DNA of 64,000 nt. It comes from Maribacter algarum (ex Zhang et al. 2020) (GTDB lineage Bacteria; Bacteroidota; Bacteroidia; Flavobacteriales; Flavobacteriaceae). Below are positions 63,801 to 64,000 of this stretch, one piece after another; positions within the stretch are counted from its first letter, which is position 1; every line of letters starts with the position of its first letter. The position numbers and the translations under genes were made by a program. Location: assembly GCF_005885635.1 (NCBI RefSeq), contig NZ_VATY01000004.1, positions 124,001-188,000 on the forward strand. Reading direction: 5' to 3'. The notes below the pieces were generated by a model. The model did no database searches. It was given only the letters and a program-made list of their open reading frames with translations, and had not been told where the DNA came from.

Positions 63801-64000
63801 TACTGGGCCCACCAGTTGCTGGAACTGGTGTTGTAGCCAATAGAGTTCCTGTTTCACTTCCTAGTCGTAGCTCAATACTTCCACCTGATGCCGATGCTGC
63901 GACTTTGTACTTTACAGCGGTAATATTCTGAAGATTTCTTCCGGCAAAAGATATAAATCCTCCTGCATTTACTCGAAGTGCCTCTTGGCCTCCTTCAGTA
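57808..64000 (-). CDS. Giant T9SS-secreted carbohydrate-binding protein, 5' end cut
   Basis: The frame is open from the stop at 57808 to the right edge, about 2060 residues visible. An internal TTG at 63840 is not a real start, because a CBM6-like module (GGFISFAGRNLQNITAVKYK) continues upstream of it. Order from N to C: CBM6-like end, beta modules, a malectin-like domain (FAELYFGLLDGGTGGVGSRIF), an Ig-like region, a VCBS/FG-GAP propeller with Asp-rich repeats (DFDSDGDMDLLG, DIDFDGDKDIIVG), then PKD-like, malectin, PKD-like, CBM-like, a diverged PKD-like, and a second copy of the same four-module block. The C-terminus is a T9SS type A sorting domain (PILYPNPAKNAVTVQ to KLIVKK). Probably binds polysaccharide at the cell surface. 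No glycosidase domain is visible. Confidence 0.9.
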   Translation of the reverse strand, partial: TEGGQEALRVNAGGFISFAGRNLQNITAVKYKVAASASGGSIELRLGSETGTLLATTPVPATGGPSNWVNVESNLVDPGGQNDLFFVFNGSGPNIVDLNYVEFIGAGVSIDNSPPNIESFIGLSTTQTLINFNEYISQASAESLSNYSINNGISVLSAVLQSNGRSVLLSYDQLTNGTTYQLTLQNIVNTAGLSITPQVLALSVFDPIAINAGGLAESATPNNFDADQYATGGSLFTNSTAIANTGDDAIYQTERFGNFSYNIPVSESGEYDIRLHFAELYFGLLDGGTGGVGSRIFNVTIEGNPVLTDFDISSEVSPATALQKEFDNISVTDGFVTIEFTSVVENPKVSAIEILPSNTFDTNPNASITINAPSEGNDVNQNFDVSFSVDNWTIAEGNTHMHYFIDDVMVGPHYSYEPISIEGLGLGSHTIKLELFNINHTGTGIFDEVTVNVTSAVTCNSSPFPNQWAVKQLETSSLPYRSVYTFPEHDLDGDGLKDIVTGGWWYKNPGSVSGNWVRNTIGNTFNNVAWVHDFDSDGDMDLLGTTGTYTGADLVWAQNNGSGVFTVFSNIPSGNTTYSEPFLAGIAGGVFTVGGPYQMAINWNGAEATGSPMQMLTPTVDPTSGIWSLVDIPNAVSTGEDLQVGDIDQDNDLDLFQGVNWVRNNGSNGWETFSTGISYVTTPDRAQLADFDKDGDLDAVVGQLGLGSSSSERNQLAWFEAPSDPTQPWIRRVLDTDVRGSLSVSAADIDFDGDKDIIVGEWLGQYRLLAFENDLCDSGTFVKRTINSGIAGQEHHDGARVIDIDNDGDLDIVSNGWVNNFPRIYENTSILNTQSPTADAGSNQSIDLPTSSITLNGTGTDPDGGSITGYEWTQQSGPNTASLSGATTTELTADNLVEGTYVFRLTVTDDEDETGFDEVSVTVNPEVIPGGFTLRINTGGVATNYSGEDFIADQFSDTGSTLDRPQTGLPEPYQSFRFSRSQVMGYAIPVTDGEYTVRLHFAELWFGATGGGTGGVGSRVFDVSIEGQLVEDDLDVFAEVGADAMLVKTHTVNVTGGVLNIDFSALAAVGGNRHPIINAIEVLGTGSTSQTPMADAGPDQDFDLPTNSVTLNGSGTDPDGGSITAYQWTQQSGPNTATLSGATAPDLTASNLVEGTYIYRLTVTDDEDETGFDEVSVSVGPEFMGNPDELWLEAECATVGSNWSVIDDVSASGGQYLLAPTGNNYNSAPTDAGSIISYNFTAESGTYRIYARVSVPSQEDDSFWVRVNNGNWLRWNLIPGNSSFSWHQVHDRENNTVFLTFDLPEGANTIDIGHREDGAGIDKLYVAKTTNIPNGFGAVDANCVTTSEPPIANAGSNMSITLPTNSIVLNGSGNDPDGGSIATYQWTQEDGPNTSSLSGASTADLTVNNLIEGTYVFRLTVTDDENETGFDEISVVINPEVGTQSPTADAGSNQSIDLPTSSITLNGTGTDPDGGSITGYEWTQQSGPNTASLSGATTTELTADNLVEGTYVFRLTVTDDEDETGFDEVSVTVNPEVIPGGFTLRINTGGVATNYSGEDFIADQFSDTGSTLDRPQTGLPEPYQSFRFSRSQVMGYAIPVTDGEYTVRLHFAELWFGATGGGTGGVGSRVFDVSIEGQLVEDDLDVFAEVGADAMLVKTHTVNVTGGVLNIDFSALAAVGGNRHPIINAIEVLGTGSTSQTPMADAGPDQDFDLPTNSVTLNGSGTDPDGGSITAYQWTQQSGPNTATLSGATAPDLTASNLVEGTYIYRLTVTDDEDETGFDEVSVSVGPEFMGNPDELWLEAECATVGSNWSVIDDVSASGGQYLLAPTGNNYNSAPTDAGSIISYNFTAESGTYRIYARVSVPSQEDDSFWVRVNNGNWLRWNLIPGNSSFSWHQVHDRENNTVFLTFDLPEGANTIDIGHREDGAGIDKLYVTKTTKLPSGLGDNALNCSSSGKRAGIVDASESSAVIAETDSSFVIPILYPNPAKNAVTVQTVSTTDISKIHLFDLTGKIIKSYEGVKLNTSSDGIELDLTDVENGIYMMTIVPKSEMPYRLKLIVKK
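58192..59674 (-). repeat. 1483-bp direct repeat, copy 2 in the protein
   Basis: A 1483-bp block whose sequence matches 60022-61504 at an offset of exactly 1830 bp, with identical encoded protein apart from the edges. It encodes PKD-like, malectin-like, PKD-like and CBM-like modules. It is visibly richer in G and C than the flanking coding sequence. Confidence 0.95.
59675..60021 (-). other. 347-bp unique spacer between the repeats
   Basis: Encodes one diverged PKD-like module (pattern ANAGSNMSITLPTNS and LTVTDDENETGF) with AT-rich codon use, unlike the same module within the repeats. Confidence 0.85.
60022..61504 (-). repeat. 1483-bp direct repeat, copy 1 in the protein
   Basis: First copy in coding order. 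Edges: CACATATAG at the low-coordinate end (60022) and GGTA at the high end (61504). Lines compared by eye are identical to copy 2. Confidence 0.95.

Overview
The window reads as chromosomal DNA of a marine-type member of the Flavobacteriaceae (Bacteroidota). The evidence is a type IX secretion (T9SS) C-terminal sorting domain, several promoter boxes of the Bacteroidota form TAnnTTTG, AT-rich sequence with weak ribosome sites, a TonB receptor with a carboxypeptidase-regulatory-like N-terminus, and a clustered TldD/TldE-MoxR-DUF58-BatA locus. The genus cannot be read from the sequence. I saw no rRNA, tRNA, CRISPR array, insertion sequence or phage.

Layout. 1-4.5 kb: the 5' part of a secreted surface protein (runs off the left edge), a GNAT acetyltransferase, and a lipoprotein/M10 metallopeptidase pair. 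4.8-13.2 kb: fatty-acid degradation, with an acyl-CoA synthetase, a small lipoprotein, then MarR regulator, HAD/enoyl-CoA hydratase fusion, thiolase and acyl-CoA dehydrogenase. A 28-bp perfect palindrome sits on the promoter of the marR-led operon. 13.3-21.9 kb: a membrane-anchored unknown, a PLP decarboxylase, a propeller/NTF2 protein, an MFS transporter, M28 and M1 peptidases and a DUF2147 protein. 21.9-30.7 kb: housekeeping genes (purC, phoH, SAM hydroxide adenosyltransferase, dnaN, mnmE, class IV aminotransferase) among small membrane or envelope proteins. 30.9-41.7 kb: a long minus-strand run TldD, TldE, DUF4159, MoxR ATPase, DUF58, BatA-like, DUF4175-like and a GATase-like membrane protein.

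41.9-56.9 kb is the most unusual region: two divergent operons around a 417-bp intergenic stretch. Leftward: HupE/UreJ-type membrane protein, a two-component-module-style NRPS (C-A-T-TE), a family 1-like glycosyltransferase and a 4'-phosphopantetheinyl transferase. Rightward: a stand-alone acyl carrier protein, a second NRPS (C-A-T), a His-rich membrane-anchored protein and a TonB-dependent receptor. In the second NRPS the adenylation domain (specificity code reads as asparagine) is interrupted, at the site where methyltransferases interrupt other A domains, by a zinc-finger plus PP-loop ATPase domain related to N-acetyl sugar amidotransferases and thiolating enzymes. My inference is that this locus makes a small, possibly glycosylated, acylated dipeptide whose Asn carboxamide (or thioester) is converted to an amidine or thioamide, and that the product or its metal complex is handled by the HupE, His-rich and TonB proteins.

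57.0-64 kb: a CpsB/CapC-type PHP phosphatase, and the C-terminal two thousand residues of a giant T9SS-secreted carbohydrate-binding protein (CBM, malectin, VCBS propeller, five PKD-like modules) that contains two apparently identical 1483-bp direct repeats. That gene runs off the right edge.
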